Shown here in pieces: positions 14,840 through 22,715 of a stretch of DNA of 64,000 nt (positions are counted from its first letter, which is position 1; the number at the start of each line of letters is the position of its first letter). Under the pieces are notes generated by a model. The model was given only the letters and a program-made list of their open reading frames with translations. It was not told where the DNA came from and searched no databases. A program made the position numbers and the translations under genes. The stretch is taken from contig NZ_BMRF01000029.1 in NCBI RefSeq assembly GCF_014648495.1, positions 1 through 64,000 of the forward strand, read 5' to 3'. The stretch is from Actinomadura cremea (GTDB lineage: Bacteria; Actinomycetota; Actinomycetes; Streptosporangiales; Streptosporangiaceae).

Positions 14840-14858
14840 AGTCATCGTCTAGATGACT
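14840..14858. promoter_or_regulatory. Inverted repeat upstream of the DUF3291 gene
   Basis: Perfect arms AGTCATC (14840-14846) and GATGACT (14852-14858) with a 5-bp spacer lie 17 bp before the DUF3291 start. It could be a second operator for the divergent regulator. The sequence differs from the palindrome at 14804, so a different protein is also possible. Confidence 0.4.
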
Positions 14859-14875
14859 GCTGACGAGGAGGGAAC

Positions 14876-15286
14876 ATGCCGACGCTCCCCTGGATCCCCA
14901 TGGAGACCCCGGACCCGGACGCCGAGGTGCTGGTGATGGCCTCCCGGCTGGAGGTCCGCTCCCTTCGGCACGTCCCGGGCTTCTTCCTGGCCTCGCTCGT
15001 GCTGCTGCGCCAGGCGCGCACGTCGCCGGGGGCGCACGGGTTCACGCTGAAGGCCGACCTGGCGAAGCGGACGTTCTGGACGCTGTCCGCGTGGCGCGAC
15101 CGCAAGGCCCTGCAGTCCTACTCGGCCGCCGAGCCGCACCTGTCCACCATGCGCCGCAAGCGCGCGGTGATGCGCGACTCGACGTTCGTGTTCTGGACGG
15201 TCAGGGGCGCCGACCTGCCGATCGCCTGGCCGGACGCGCAGGAGCGGCTCGCCGAGAAGGCGCGCGAGCCCGTCCCGCAGAGTTGA
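14876..15286 (+). CDS. DUF3291-like small protein
   Basis: 136 residues from an ATG with GAGGAGGG upstream. The pattern is that of dimeric alpha/beta-barrel (monooxygenase-like) proteins: EVLVMASRLEVRSLRHVPGF, then TFWTLSAWRDRKALQSYSAA and FVFWTVRGADLP. Actinomycete DUF3291 proteins share the WTLSAW and AEPH segments. No catalytic residues are known to me for this group. It is divergent from a TetR regulator and probably controlled by it through the palindromes between them. Confidence 0.7.
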   Translation: MPTLPWIPMETPDPDAEVLVMASRLEVRSLRHVPGFFLASLVLLRQARTSPGAHGFTLKADLAKRTFWTLSAWRDRKALQSYSAAEPHLSTMRRKRAVMRDSTFVFWTVRGADLPIAWPDAQERLAEKAREPVPQS

Positions 15287-15317
15287 CCCGCCCGGGTGCC
15301 GGACCGACGGGCTCCCG

Positions 15318-15351
15318 CTCGGAGGAACGCCTGTGCGGTTCGCTCTCCGAG
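15318..15351. terminator. Hairpin between convergent DUF3291 and Crp genes
   Basis: Arms CTCGGAG (15318-15324) and CTCCGAG (15345-15351) enclose a sequence able to pair further (GAACGC with GCGGTTC). It lies in the 108-bp convergent gap. Confidence 0.4.
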
Positions 15352-15394
15352 GCCGGACGGCCCCGCGAATCGGCACACCCCGACGGGGGCGGCG

Positions 15395-16144
15395 CTACCG
15401 GCGGACCCCGGTGGTGCGCGGCGGGCCGGCGTCCGGGTCGTCGGGATCCTGCTCGGCGTAGGCGCGCAGGCCCGGCAGGTCGAGGACGATGATCCGGCGG
15501 CGGCCGGTGCGGATCAGCCCGGCGCGGCGCAGCACGGTGAGCGCACGGGCGACCGTCTCGCGGGACGCGTCCGTCCAGCTGCCGAGTTCGGCCTGGGAGA
15601 GCGGCGGGCCGATCTCGATCGCGCCGTCGCGGCCGGGCGGGACGTGGTGGGCGGACCGTTCGGCGAGCCGGGCGAGCAGCAGCGCGAGCCGGCGGGCGCC
15701 GCTGGCGGCGGCGTGCGCCTGCAGCCGCCGGTCGTGGTCGTCGAGCCGGTTGACGAACGTGCCGGTGACCAGCCGCCACACGTCCGGATGGGTCTCCAGG
15801 AACCCGGTGAAGCGGGACGCCGGGACGACCAGCGCGCGGATCGGCGACAGGGCCGTCACCGTCGCCGACCGGGTGCGGCCGCCGAGCGCGGCGCTCTCGG
15901 CGATCAGGTCGCCGGGGCCGCGGACCGCGAGCACGACGTCGTGGCCGTCCGCGGTCGTCGCGGTGATCTTCGCCCAGCCGCGCTCGATCACGATGACGTG
16001 GTCGGACTCGTCGCCCTGGTAGACGAGCGGCGCGCGGGCGCCGAACTGCCGGACGCGCGCGACGGCGCGGAGCGCGGCCTGCTGGGCGGCGTCGAGCGCC
16101 GGCCAGAAGCCCGGACGCGGGGAGGAGGGCGCGTGCGGGGCCAA
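15395..16144 (-). CDS. Crp/Fnr-family transcriptional regulator
   Basis: 249 residues from a TTG start with AAGGAGG five bases upstream. An N-terminal cyclic-nucleotide-binding barrel is seen (LVYQGDESDHVIVIERGWAK, with GPGDLIAESAALGG in the phosphate-cassette position). A C-terminal winged helix follows, including LGSWTDASRETVARALTVLR. There is no Cys set for an Fnr cluster. It is the last gene downstream of the esterase and DUF427 genes on the same strand, separated from DUF427 by 117 bp, so it may have its own promoter. The ligand is unknown. Confidence 0.85.
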   Translation of the reverse strand: MAPHAPSSPRPGFWPALDAAQQAALRAVARVRQFGARAPLVYQGDESDHVIVIERGWAKITATTADGHDVVLAVRGPGDLIAESAALGGRTRSATVTALSPIRALVVPASRFTGFLETHPDVWRLVTGTFVNRLDDHDRRLQAHAAASGARRLALLLARLAERSAHHVPPGRDGAIEIGPPLSQAELGSWTDASRETVARALTVLRRAGLIRTGRRRIIVLDLPGLRAYAEQDPDDPDAGPPRTTGVRR

Positions 16145-16261
16145 CGGTCCTCCTTGCGCGGCGGGTGCGGATCCGTCACCCGAACGGTAAACCGGCGGTG
16201 CCGGGGAGGCAACGTTCGATCACCGTCCGGGAGGCGGATCACATCCGTCGCCGGGCGCCCG

Positions 16262-17050
16262 TCACGCCGCGGGCGGGCCGACCTCGACCGTCAGGCCGTC
16301 GTGGTCGAACGACAGGTGGCCGGCGGCCTTGGCGGCGTTCTCCAGCGGCTCCTCGTACGACCACGCCACGTCGGCGGCGCCGTCCCGCAGGGACCAGTAC
16401 GTCGCCTCTCCCTTGTAGGGGCACACCGTGCGGGTGCCGCTGCGCACCAGGAGGTCGGTGTTCACGTCCTCGGCCGGGATGTAGAACCGGTTCGGCAGGC
16501 CCGTCTCCGACAGGAGCTTCGCCCGGCGCGTGTCGGCGAGGACGTCGCCGTCCCGCAGGACGCGGACGCGGCGGGACGTCGCGCGGGCGTCCACGCGGTG
16601 GAACGGGTCGCGCAGATGGCCCCGCACCTCCTCGTCCTCGTCGAACCAGGCGTCCATCCGGCCCCAGTAGAACGCCATGTACCCGCGCAGCCAGGACGAG
16701 TCGGGGAGCGGCTCCGGGTAGGCCCACACGGCGTTCTCGGCGGCCCGGTCCCCCACCCGGAGCGTCCAGTACGCGGCGTCGCCCTTGAACGGGCAGTGCG
16801 TGGTGTGCTCGGTCTTCTCCAGCAGGTCGGTCCGGACGTCCTCCTCGGGCACGTACAGGACGGGCAGGAGCCCGGTCTCGTGCAGGAACTTGCCTCGCTC
16901 GGTGTCCAGGACGGTCTCGCCCGCGAAGCGCGCGCGGACGCGTCTCGGGAAGTCGTGCATGAACAGCCGGTGCTTCGGCCCGTCGATCGTGAAGTTGACC
17001 GTCTCGCCGGGCGAACCCGCGAGCGGTCCGGGCGGCATGGTGAGCGACAT
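16262..17050 (-). CDS. Tandem DUF427 protein
   Basis: 262 residues holding two copies of the DUF427 fold (about residues 25-115 and 140-245). Equivalent segments repeat: RGKFLHETGLLPVLYVPEED against RAKLLSETGLPNRFYIPAED, and HCPFKGDAAYWTL against CPYKGEATYWSL. The domain is a small beta-rich module of unknown biochemistry, common in actinobacteria and plants. The duplication is evident in the sequence. The gene starts 9 bp after the erythromycin-esterase-like gene, so the two are co-transcribed. Confidence 0.85.
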   Translation of the reverse strand: MSLTMPPGPLAGSPGETVNFTIDGPKHRLFMHDFPRRVRARFAGETVLDTERGKFLHETGLLPVLYVPEEDVRTDLLEKTEHTTHCPFKGDAAYWTLRVGDRAAENAVWAYPEPLPDSSWLRGYMAFYWGRMDAWFDEDEEVRGHLRDPFHRVDARATSRRVRVLRDGDVLADTRRAKLLSETGLPNRFYIPAEDVNTDLLVRSGTRTVCPYKGEATYWSLRDGAADVAWSYEEPLENAAKAAGHLSFDHDGLTVEVGPPAA

Positions 17051-17059
17051 TCAGGACTC

Positions 17060-18364
17060 CTATACGCCGGACGGCATCGTCTCCAGCTCGCCGAGGCGCG
17101 CCCGTTCCCTGTGGAGGGGCTGCAGCGCGGTCGTGGCGCGGAACCAGCACAGGGCGTCGTACCGCTCGGCGAGGTTCGTCGGGACGTACTGGCGCCCGTC
17201 CCGGTCGGGGTCGTAGACGACGCCGATCGCGCGGTGCCCCAGCGTGCGGGTGAGGAAGGACGGCTTGTCCCGTTCGGGCGGCATCACGAACATGCCGCGG
17301 TGCAGCTCCGACTCGGCCAGCACCGCCTCCAGCGACCCCGGCCGCGGCGGCGGGACGCTCATGTCCTCCATCGCGCCGCCCCAGCTCGGCGCCGCGACCA
17401 CCTCGCCGGGACCGCCCGCGAACCCGACGACGACCACCTCGTCGCGGCCGTGCCGCTCCCGGGCGAGCTGCCCGAGGTTGACCATCCCCGCCCCCGCCAT
17501 GTCGGTGGCGCGCGCGTCGCCGACATGGGTGTTGTGCGCCCACACCACGGCCTTGCCGGGACGTCCTCCGGCGGCGTGGAACTCCATCAGCCGGTCGAGG
17601 GTGTCGGTCATGTGGACGTCCCGGACGTTCCACGACTCCGGTCCCCCGCCGATCATGGATCGATAGTAACGCTCGGCCCCGGCGGCGACCTCGGCGTTCT
17701 GCCGGGCGTCGAACTCGGCGTCCCGGTCGTGGTCGCGGGCGTGCCCGACGGGGCGGCGCAGCCGGGTGAGCAGTGCCAGGATCTCGGTCTCGCACCCCTC
17801 GGGGACGAGCGAGGCGTTCCAGCCGTAGGACCGGGGGTCGGAGCCGTGCGGCTCGAAGCACCGGTATGCCTGCAGGGCCGTGTCGAGGTACTCCGGGCGG
17901 CGGTCGGCGAGGTAGTCGACGACCGCGCGCAGCGACTCCCACAGGCTGTAGACGTCGAGCCCGTAGAAGCCCGCGCGCGCGTCCGGCGGCAGGTCCGCGT
18001 TGCGGTCGCGCAGCCAGCGGCAGAACCGGACGGTCTCCTCGTTGGCCCACATCCACGTCGGCCAGCGCTCGTAGGCGTCCAGCTCGTCGCGCGGGTCGGC
18101 GGCGGCGCCGGGCGCGAGCGTCACCGACCGCCCGACGCGGCGGCAGTCCGGCCAGTCGCCCTCGACGGCGACGAACGAGAACCCGCGGTCGGCGATCAGG
18201 TGCCGGGTGATCGCGGACCGCCAGGCGTAGTACTCGTGCGTCCCGTGGCTGGCCTCGCCGAGCAGCACGCACGAGGCGTCCCCGATCCGGTCCAGGAGCG
18301 GACCGAGATCCTCCTCGTACTCCAGCTGCAGGGCGGCGCCGCGCACGTCGTCGGCATCGCTCAT
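17060..18364 (-). CDS. Erythromycin esterase-like protein
   Basis: 434 residues from an ATG behind a GGGGGA site. Family hallmarks are VLLGEASHGTHEYYAWRSA near residue 35, with the GEASHG catalytic segment, FVAVEGDWPDC, and AVVWAHNTHVGDARAT near 290. These residues build the His/Glu site of EreA/EreB-like and succinoglycan-type esterases. Only some family members open macrolide lactones, so macrolide resistance is not implied. It leads an operon with the DUF427 gene. A 268-bp region lies upstream towards the divergent DUF2637 gene, with an AT-richer stretch near 18431-18470. Confidence 0.85.
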   Translation of the reverse strand: MSDADDVRGAALQLEYEEDLGPLLDRIGDASCVLLGEASHGTHEYYAWRSAITRHLIADRGFSFVAVEGDWPDCRRVGRSVTLAPGAAADPRDELDAYERWPTWMWANEETVRFCRWLRDRNADLPPDARAGFYGLDVYSLWESLRAVVDYLADRRPEYLDTALQAYRCFEPHGSDPRSYGWNASLVPEGCETEILALLTRLRRPVGHARDHDRDAEFDARQNAEVAAGAERYYRSMIGGGPESWNVRDVHMTDTLDRLMEFHAAGGRPGKAVVWAHNTHVGDARATDMAGAGMVNLGQLARERHGRDEVVVVGFAGGPGEVVAAPSWGGAMEDMSVPPPRPGSLEAVLAESELHRGMFVMPPERDKPSFLTRTLGHRAIGVVYDPDRDGRQYVPTNLAERYDALCWFRATTALQPLHRERARLGELETMPSGV

Positions 18365-18632
18365 CGGTGATCCCCCTTTTCCCGATGTTCCGCCTTGTCG
18401 TCGTGCTCCCCGCGTTCCCCGTATCGGGCGATTCAATTCGCGGGCGAAAAATCCCTTTTATGGGGGTTTGCTCGGCACAGCGGCGGGTGGCCCCGGGGGG
18501 GCGGTCCGGGCAGGGGCGCCTGTTTCGCCGAACGTGACCCGGAAGTAATGGGATTACCCCGCGAAGCGCGTATGAAACGGATAGTCTCCCGACGATCACC
18601 TTAGGTCGCAGGAAGTCTGGAGCGTACGCCGC

Positions 18633-19757
18633 ATGAGCGCTGCCAACCGCGTACAGGTCATCACACGGTGGGGGGCCATATCCTTCATGGCGGCGGCGGT
18701 CATCACCGCCACCGCCGGTGGTTTCGCCCAGTCCTACGCGGGTCTGTACCACTGGGCGCTGGAACACGGTCTGACCGGATGGAAGGCCAGCTCGTTCCCG
18801 CTGCTGGTCGACCTGTTCATCATCGTCGGCGAACTGGGCCTGTTCCTGCTCGCCGTGGACGCGTTCGTCCTGCACCGCAAGAGCGCGATGAGCTGGCTGG
18901 ACTTCTTCCTGCCGCTGACGATCGCCCTCGCCGGCTGGACCGCGAGCCTCATCTTCAACGTCGGGCACGTCGGCAACCGGACGTTCTCGTACCAGGTGAC
19001 GGCCGCCGTCCCGCCGATAGTGTCGATGCTGGGCCTGTTCGTCCTGCTGCGAACCCTGCATCGATATGTGTCGCAGAAGGCGGAGGACGCCGAGGAGGAG
19101 GCGCCCAAGCAGCCCGAGCCGCAGACGCGCGCCATCGCCGGGCCCGTCACCCTCCAGCAGATCACGCTGATGCCGCTGCGCAACACCGGCCCGCTCCCGC
19201 AGATCCAGGTCCCCGGCCACACCGGGAAGGCGCTCGGCCCCGCCGCCGCGACGGCCGCGGCGGAGGCCCCCGCGGGCACCGCCGAGGCGCCGCCCGCACC
19301 GCAGGCCCCGAAGGAGCCCGTCGCGCAGGCCCCGGCCCCGGCCCCGGCTCCCGCTCCGGCCCCGGCTCCCGCTCCGGTGCCCGAGCCCGCCCCCGAACCC
19401 GCCCTCGTCAGCGCCGCCGCGCGCAGCGAGATGAACGGGCACAGCACCGTCACGACCGTCGAGGAGCCCGCCGTTCCCACGCTCGACGCCGAGGCCCTGC
19501 GGGCGCTCGCCCGCGAGATCCTCGAACGCACCAACGGGGACACGGCCGCGACGCTGGCCGAGATCCGCGCGCGGGGCCACATCGCCGACGAGACCGAAGT
19601 CCTGTGGGTCCGCGACAAGATCTGGTTCCCGTACGCGGTGTACCGGCTCCTGGCCAAGCACGACGGCGACGGCGCGCTCGTCGCTCGGGAACTCGACGAG
19701 CAGGGCGTCGAGTACGACCCGGCGAAGCTGGACGAGCTCGTTCGCTCCTGGCAATAG
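18633..19757 (+). CDS. DUF2637 membrane protein with Pro/Ala linker
   Basis: 374 residues. Four hydrophobic helices occupy the first 135 residues (ISFMAAAVITATAGGFAQSY, FPLLVDLFIIVGELGLFLLA, FFLPLTIALAGWTASLIF, PIVSMLGLFVLL), the DUF2637 pattern related to Spd-type membrane proteins of actinomycetes. A cytosolic tail follows with an alternating Ala-Pro run (about residues 231-255, DNA 19321-19400). It ends in a helical domain (ALAREILERTNGDTAATLAE and WVRDKIWFPYAVYRLL) that may bind a partner or DNA. It is monocistronic and ends at a strong terminator. Function unknown. Confidence 0.75.
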   Translation: MSAANRVQVITRWGAISFMAAAVITATAGGFAQSYAGLYHWALEHGLTGWKASSFPLLVDLFIIVGELGLFLLAVDAFVLHRKSAMSWLDFFLPLTIALAGWTASLIFNVGHVGNRTFSYQVTAAVPPIVSMLGLFVLLRTLHRYVSQKAEDAEEEAPKQPEPQTRAIAGPVTLQQITLMPLRNTGPLPQIQVPGHTGKALGPAAATAAAEAPAGTAEAPPAPQAPKEPVAQAPAPAPAPAPAPAPAPVPEPAPEPALVSAAARSEMNGHSTVTTVEEPAVPTLDAEALRALAREILERTNGDTAATLAEIRARGHIADETEVLWVRDKIWFPYAVYRLLAKHDGDGALVARELDEQGVEYDPAKLDELVRSWQ

Positions 19758-19790
19758 CCGCCGAGTACTGCGGCGCCGCCCGCCGACCAC

Positions 19791-19830
19791 GCCGCCCGCG
19801 ACGGAGAATTCCGTCGCGGGCGGCTTTTCT
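19791..19830 (+). terminator. Rho-independent terminator
   Basis: A perfect 14-bp stem, GCCGCCCGCGACGG (19791-19804) with CCGTCGCGGGCGGC (19811-19824), has loop AGAATT and is followed by TTTTCT. This is the clearest intrinsic terminator in the window and ends the DUF2637 transcript. Confidence 0.9.
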
Positions 19831-19849
19831 CCCTCGTACGGTGTCGCGC

Positions 19850-20554
19850 ATGGCCAAGCGAATCGCGGTGCCGACGGGCGCGGGCGTCTCCACCGACTCG
19901 GGCATCCCGGACTACCGGGGCCCCTGCGGCGTGTGGACCCGCGACCCCGAACTCGCGGCCCTCTTCACGCGGAAGCACTTCCTCGCCGACGCCGCCGTGC
20001 GGCGCCGCTTCTGGCGGACGCTGGACCTGTACGACGACGTCGAACCGAACCCCGCGCACCTCGCACTGGCCGAACTGGAGCGGACGACGGCCGTCCGGAT
20101 CCTGACGCAGAACGTCGACGGCCTGCACCAGAAGGCCGGTTCGACTCCCCGCAAGGTCTTCGAGCTGCACGGGAACCTGGCGACGACCGAGTGCATGCAC
20201 TGCCACGCGCGCACCCCGACGGCCGACGTGCCGGCACGCGGCGAGGACGATCCGGCGTGCGCCGGCTGCGGCGGCGTCCTGCAGCCGTCGATCGTCCTGT
20301 TCGGCCAGCACCTGAACGCCGACGTGCTCTCGCACGCGGCGAACATCGCGCGGGTGTCCGAGGTGTGCGTGGCCGCCGGCTCGTCGCTCGGGGTCGAACC
20401 CGCCGCGGGCCTGTGCGCCGTCGCCGTCGAGTCCGGCGCGACGCTGATCGTCGTCAACCGTGATCCGACCCCCTACGACCACCTCGCGTCGACGATCGTC
20501 CGGGAGCCGATCGGCGAAGCGCTGCCCGCGCTCTGCGCCGACCTCGCGCGATGA
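19850..20554 (+). CDS. Sirtuin (SIR2-family NAD-dependent deacylase)
   Basis: 234 residues. NAD-site motifs are TGAGVSTDSGIPDYRG (9-24) and TQNVDGLH (86-93). The catalytic His is in FELHGN (His107). The zinc ribbon is CMHC (115-118) plus CAGC (137-140), and the second NAD segment is AAGSSLGVEPA. It should remove acyl groups from lysines, or ADP-ribosylate, using NAD. The length and motif set look like a complete enzyme. The stop codon overlaps the start of an ATP-grasp gene (ATGA), so the two are translated together. The gene begins directly after a strong terminator, so its promoter is inside the short 19831-19849 gap or within the terminator region. Confidence 0.9.
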   Translation: MAKRIAVPTGAGVSTDSGIPDYRGPCGVWTRDPELAALFTRKHFLADAAVRRRFWRTLDLYDDVEPNPAHLALAELERTTAVRILTQNVDGLHQKAGSTPRKVFELHGNLATTECMHCHARTPTADVPARGEDDPACAGCGGVLQPSIVLFGQHLNADVLSHAANIARVSEVCVAAGSSLGVEPAAGLCAVAVESGATLIVVNRDPTPYDHLASTIVREPIGEALPALCADLAR

Positions 20555-21345
20555 CCGGCCGCGTCCTGCTGCTGCCGCCGGGGCCCACGGCCACCGCGGG
20601 CCGGCTGGCCGACGCCGCCGCCGCGCGCGGTCTGCGGGTGCGAACGCTGCACCGCCGGCCCGTCCCGTCCGACCTGCGGGGACGGGCGCACGTGTACGGC
20701 GGCGAGGCGTTCGCGTCCGAGGTCGCGTCGGCCCTGGACGTCGCGCTTTTGGAGCCCGGCCCCGGATGGCTGCCCGGCCTGCCCGCGGAGTTCACGGGGC
20801 GGCGCGTCCGGCTCGCGTCGCTCGCGGAGGCCCGCGGGCTGGACCGGCCGGCGTTCGTGAAACCCGCGTCGGGCAAGGCGTTCGCCCCCGGCGTGTACGA
20901 GCCCGGCCGCACACCTCGCGAACCACCGGACTCGCCCGTGCTCCTGGCCGACCCGGTGACGTTCGCGGGCGAGTACCGCCTGCACGTCCTGGACGGCGCG
21001 GTGCGCGCCGCGTCCCGCTACGCGGTCCACGGCGTGCTCGACGCGGCCCCGCTCGACGTCCTGCCGGAGCGCGCCGCGGTCGAGACCTTCGTCGCGGACC
21101 TGCTGGCCCACGCCGCACCCGGCCTCCCGAGCGCGGTCGTCGTCGACGTCGGCCTCGTCACCGCGCCGGGCCCGCCCCGGTACGCGGTGGTCGAGGCCAA
21201 CGAGGCATGGTTCAGCAACTGCTACGCGGCCCCTCCGGACCGGGTGCTGGACGTCGTCCTGCGCGCCGCCGCGCCCCGCACGGACCTCGCCGCACGCGAC
21301 GAACCGTTCGTCCGGCCCGGCTCACCCCCCGGCCAGCTCCACTAG
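20551..21345 (+). CDS. ATP-grasp domain protein
   Basis: 264 residues. ATP-grasp features include the lysine-containing strand PAFVKPASGKAFAPGVY (about 108-124), an adenine-region strand (GEYRLHVLDGAVRAASRY) and the metal-binding tail VVEANEAWFSNCYAAPPD with acidic/Asn residues. Proteins of this type (DUF4343-like) ligate a carboxylate to an amine or thiol; the substrate is unknown. Translation is coupled to the sirtuin by ATGA. The 3' end overlaps the convergent repeat-protein gene by 24 bp. Confidence 0.7.
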   Translation: MTGRVLLLPPGPTATAGRLADAAAARGLRVRTLHRRPVPSDLRGRAHVYGGEAFASEVASALDVALLEPGPGWLPGLPAEFTGRRVRLASLAEARGLDRPAFVKPASGKAFAPGVYEPGRTPREPPDSPVLLADPVTFAGEYRLHVLDGAVRAASRYAVHGVLDAAPLDVLPERAAVETFVADLLAHAAPGLPSAVVVDVGLVTAPGPPRYAVVEANEAWFSNCYAAPPDRVLDVVLRAAAPRTDLAARDEPFVRPGSPPGQLH

Positions 21346-21681
21346 CTGTTCGGCCGCCGCAGCGTTGCCGTCGTCCGCCAGGCGACGCAGCACGCCAACG
21401 TCACCGCGCTCGGCCGCCAGCTCGATCAGCTGATCGGCCGCCCCGGCGACACCCCGCTCCGCAAGGCGCTCCAACTCGACCGCGTCGCCCAGCTCACCGG
21501 CGAGTTCCACCAACTGATCGGCGGCGGTCGTGCTGCCGCGATCCGCCAAGCGACGCAGGGTCTCCATATCTCCCCGTTCGGCGGCCAGTTCGATGAGTTC
21601 GTCGATCGCGTCCGGGTCGCCGCGCTCGGCTCGTTCCCGCAGGTCGGACTCGTCCATGAGGCACCGTCTCCGTTCCGTCAC
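21322..21681 (-). CDS. Acidic helical-repeat protein (about 28-residue units)
   Basis: 119 residues from a GTG (21681) that overlaps the stop of the GbsR/MarR gene as GTGA, supporting coupled translation; an internal ATG (21657) would give 111 residues. The sequence is almost wholly repeats: ADRGSTTAADQLVELAGE, AERGVAGAADQLIELAAERGD and ADDGNAAAAEQLVELAGG, each followed by a LERL or LRRL helix. These resemble ankyrin- or TPR-like two-helix units and suggest a protein-binding solenoid. No enzymatic residues. The gene end overlaps the ATP-grasp gene on the other strand. Confidence 0.6.
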   Translation of the reverse strand: MTERRRCLMDESDLRERAERGDPDAIDELIELAAERGDMETLRRLADRGSTTAADQLVELAGELGDAVELERLAERGVAGAADQLIELAAERGDVGVLRRLADDGNAAAAEQLVELAGG

Positions 21682-22178
21682 TCCCGATCGGCGTCGGGCA
21701 GTTCACCGGACGCCCGCAGTTCGTCCCGTCGCGCGTGCCATTCGTCTCGCAGGACGGGCAGCCGCTCGCTGAGGAACTCGGCGAGCGCGACCATCTCCGC
21801 GAGCGGGGCGCGGCGTTCCGGCGGGGCGTCGGCCAGCAGGGCGAGGCCCTCGCGGAACAGCGCCGCGTGCTCTTCGTGGAGGGCGGAGTCGAAGTTCTGC
21901 GGCTGGCCGGCGACCGGTTCGAGGCTCACGCGGTCGACCCGCTCGCCGGCGCCGCGCGTCCGGCGCGCCATCCGGTAGCCCTCGAGCAGCTTGACGGCGC
22001 CCGTGATGGCGCTCCGGCTCGCCAGCAGCGCCTCGCCGAGTTCGTCGATCGTCTGCCGCGGCGGATCGCAGACGAACAGGTGGCCCAGCAGGCGGCCCGC
22101 CATCGGCGGGAAGCCGTACCGGCGCGCGTAGAAGCGCCCGACGTGGTCGGCGAAGATCAGCTGCTCGTCCTGCGACAC
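21678..22178 (-). CDS. GbsR/MarR-family transcriptional regulator
   Basis: 166 residues from a GTG at 22178 (VSQDEQLIFADHVGRFY). An upstream in-frame ATG would start inside the operator palindrome and is less likely. The winged helix contains the GbsR-type signature FYARRYGFPPMAGRLLGHL and TIDELGEALLASRSAITGAV, with a coiled-coil C-terminus for dimerisation. There is no clear ribosome site before the GTG, so a leaderless transcript is possible. It is divergent from the PPOX/cobalamin genes, with a 20-bp perfect palindrome between. Confidence 0.8.
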   Translation of the reverse strand: MSQDEQLIFADHVGRFYARRYGFPPMAGRLLGHLFVCDPPRQTIDELGEALLASRSAITGAVKLLEGYRMARRTRGAGERVDRVSLEPVAGQPQNFDSALHEEHAALFREGLALLADAPPERRAPLAEMVALAEFLSERLPVLRDEWHARRDELRASGELPDADRE

Positions 22179-22206
22179 ATCGGCGAAGATAGCAATGATG
22201 AGGGTG

Positions 22207-22226
22207 ATGACACAAATTTGTGTCAT
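22207..22226. promoter_or_regulatory. Perfect 20-bp palindrome, candidate GbsR/MarR operator
   Basis: ATGACACAAATTTGTGTCAT is an uninterrupted perfect dyad centred at 22216/22217. It lies 38 bp upstream of the regulator start and 88 bp upstream of the PPOX start, in the AT-richest part of the divergent space. The layout fits autoregulation plus control of the divergent gene. Confidence 0.75.
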
Positions 22227-22304
22227 TCCCGTGGGCACGGGGCCGGACGGCGGCCACGGGCCCGTTTCTGGGATCCTGCTGGTCCGCGTCGACGAGAGGA
22301 CGAG

Positions 22305-22715
22305 ATGCAGGGGAAACGGCACCGGCTGGGGCTGGACGACGAACGGGTGCGGGAGTTCTGGCGGGAACGCCGGGTGTGCACGCTGGTCACGCTGCGGCCC
22401 GACGGGACGCCGCACGCGGTGCCGGTCGGGGCCACGCTGGACGCCGACGCCGGGATCGTCCGCGTGATCACCTCGGGCGGGTCGGCGAAAGCGCGGCACG
22501 TGCGGGCGGCGGGGCCGGAGGGGCTGCCGGTCGCGGTGAGCCAGGTGAACGGGCGCCGCTGGTCGACCGTGGAGGGGCGGGCCGTGCTGCGGACGGACGC
22601 GGAGTCGGTCGCCGACGCGGTGCGCCGGTACGCCGAGCGGTACAAGCCGCCGCGGGTCAACCCGGAGCGGGTCGTGATCGAGGTCGCGGTGGAACGGGTG
22701 CTGGGCAATGTCTGA
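22305..22715 (+). CDS. PPOX-class F420/FMN-dependent oxidoreductase
   Basis: 136 residues from an ATG after GAGAGGA. The split-barrel flavin fold is recognisable from VREFWRERRVCTLVTLRPDG, TPHAVPVGATLDAD and the C-terminal NPERVVIEVAVERVLG. Actinobacterial members use coenzyme F420 or FMN, or bind heme breakdown products. The gene overlaps cobL by 8 bp, which suggests it is translated with the cobalamin genes. It is divergent from a GbsR/MarR regulator. Its own substrate cannot be read from sequence. Confidence 0.82.
   Translation: MQGKRHRLGLDDERVREFWRERRVCTLVTLRPDGTPHAVPVGATLDADAGIVRVITSGGSAKARHVRAAGPEGLPVAVSQVNGRRWSTVEGRAVLRTDAESVADAVRRYAERYKPPRVNPERVVIEVAVERVLGNV

Noticed and set aside
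17060-18364. Reading the erythromycin-esterase-like gene as a macrolide resistance determinant.
   Set aside because: The family is broad and no macrolide cluster or resistance context is present.
19321-19400. Ala-Pro-coding repeat as a non-coding tandem repeat.
   Set aside because: It is in frame within DUF2637 and encodes a flexible linker between membrane and C-terminal domains.
16239-19790. Long minus-strand frame through the Crp, DUF427, esterase and DUF2637 genes.
   Set aside because: It is out of frame with the three real minus-strand genes and antisense to DUF2637; no motifs.
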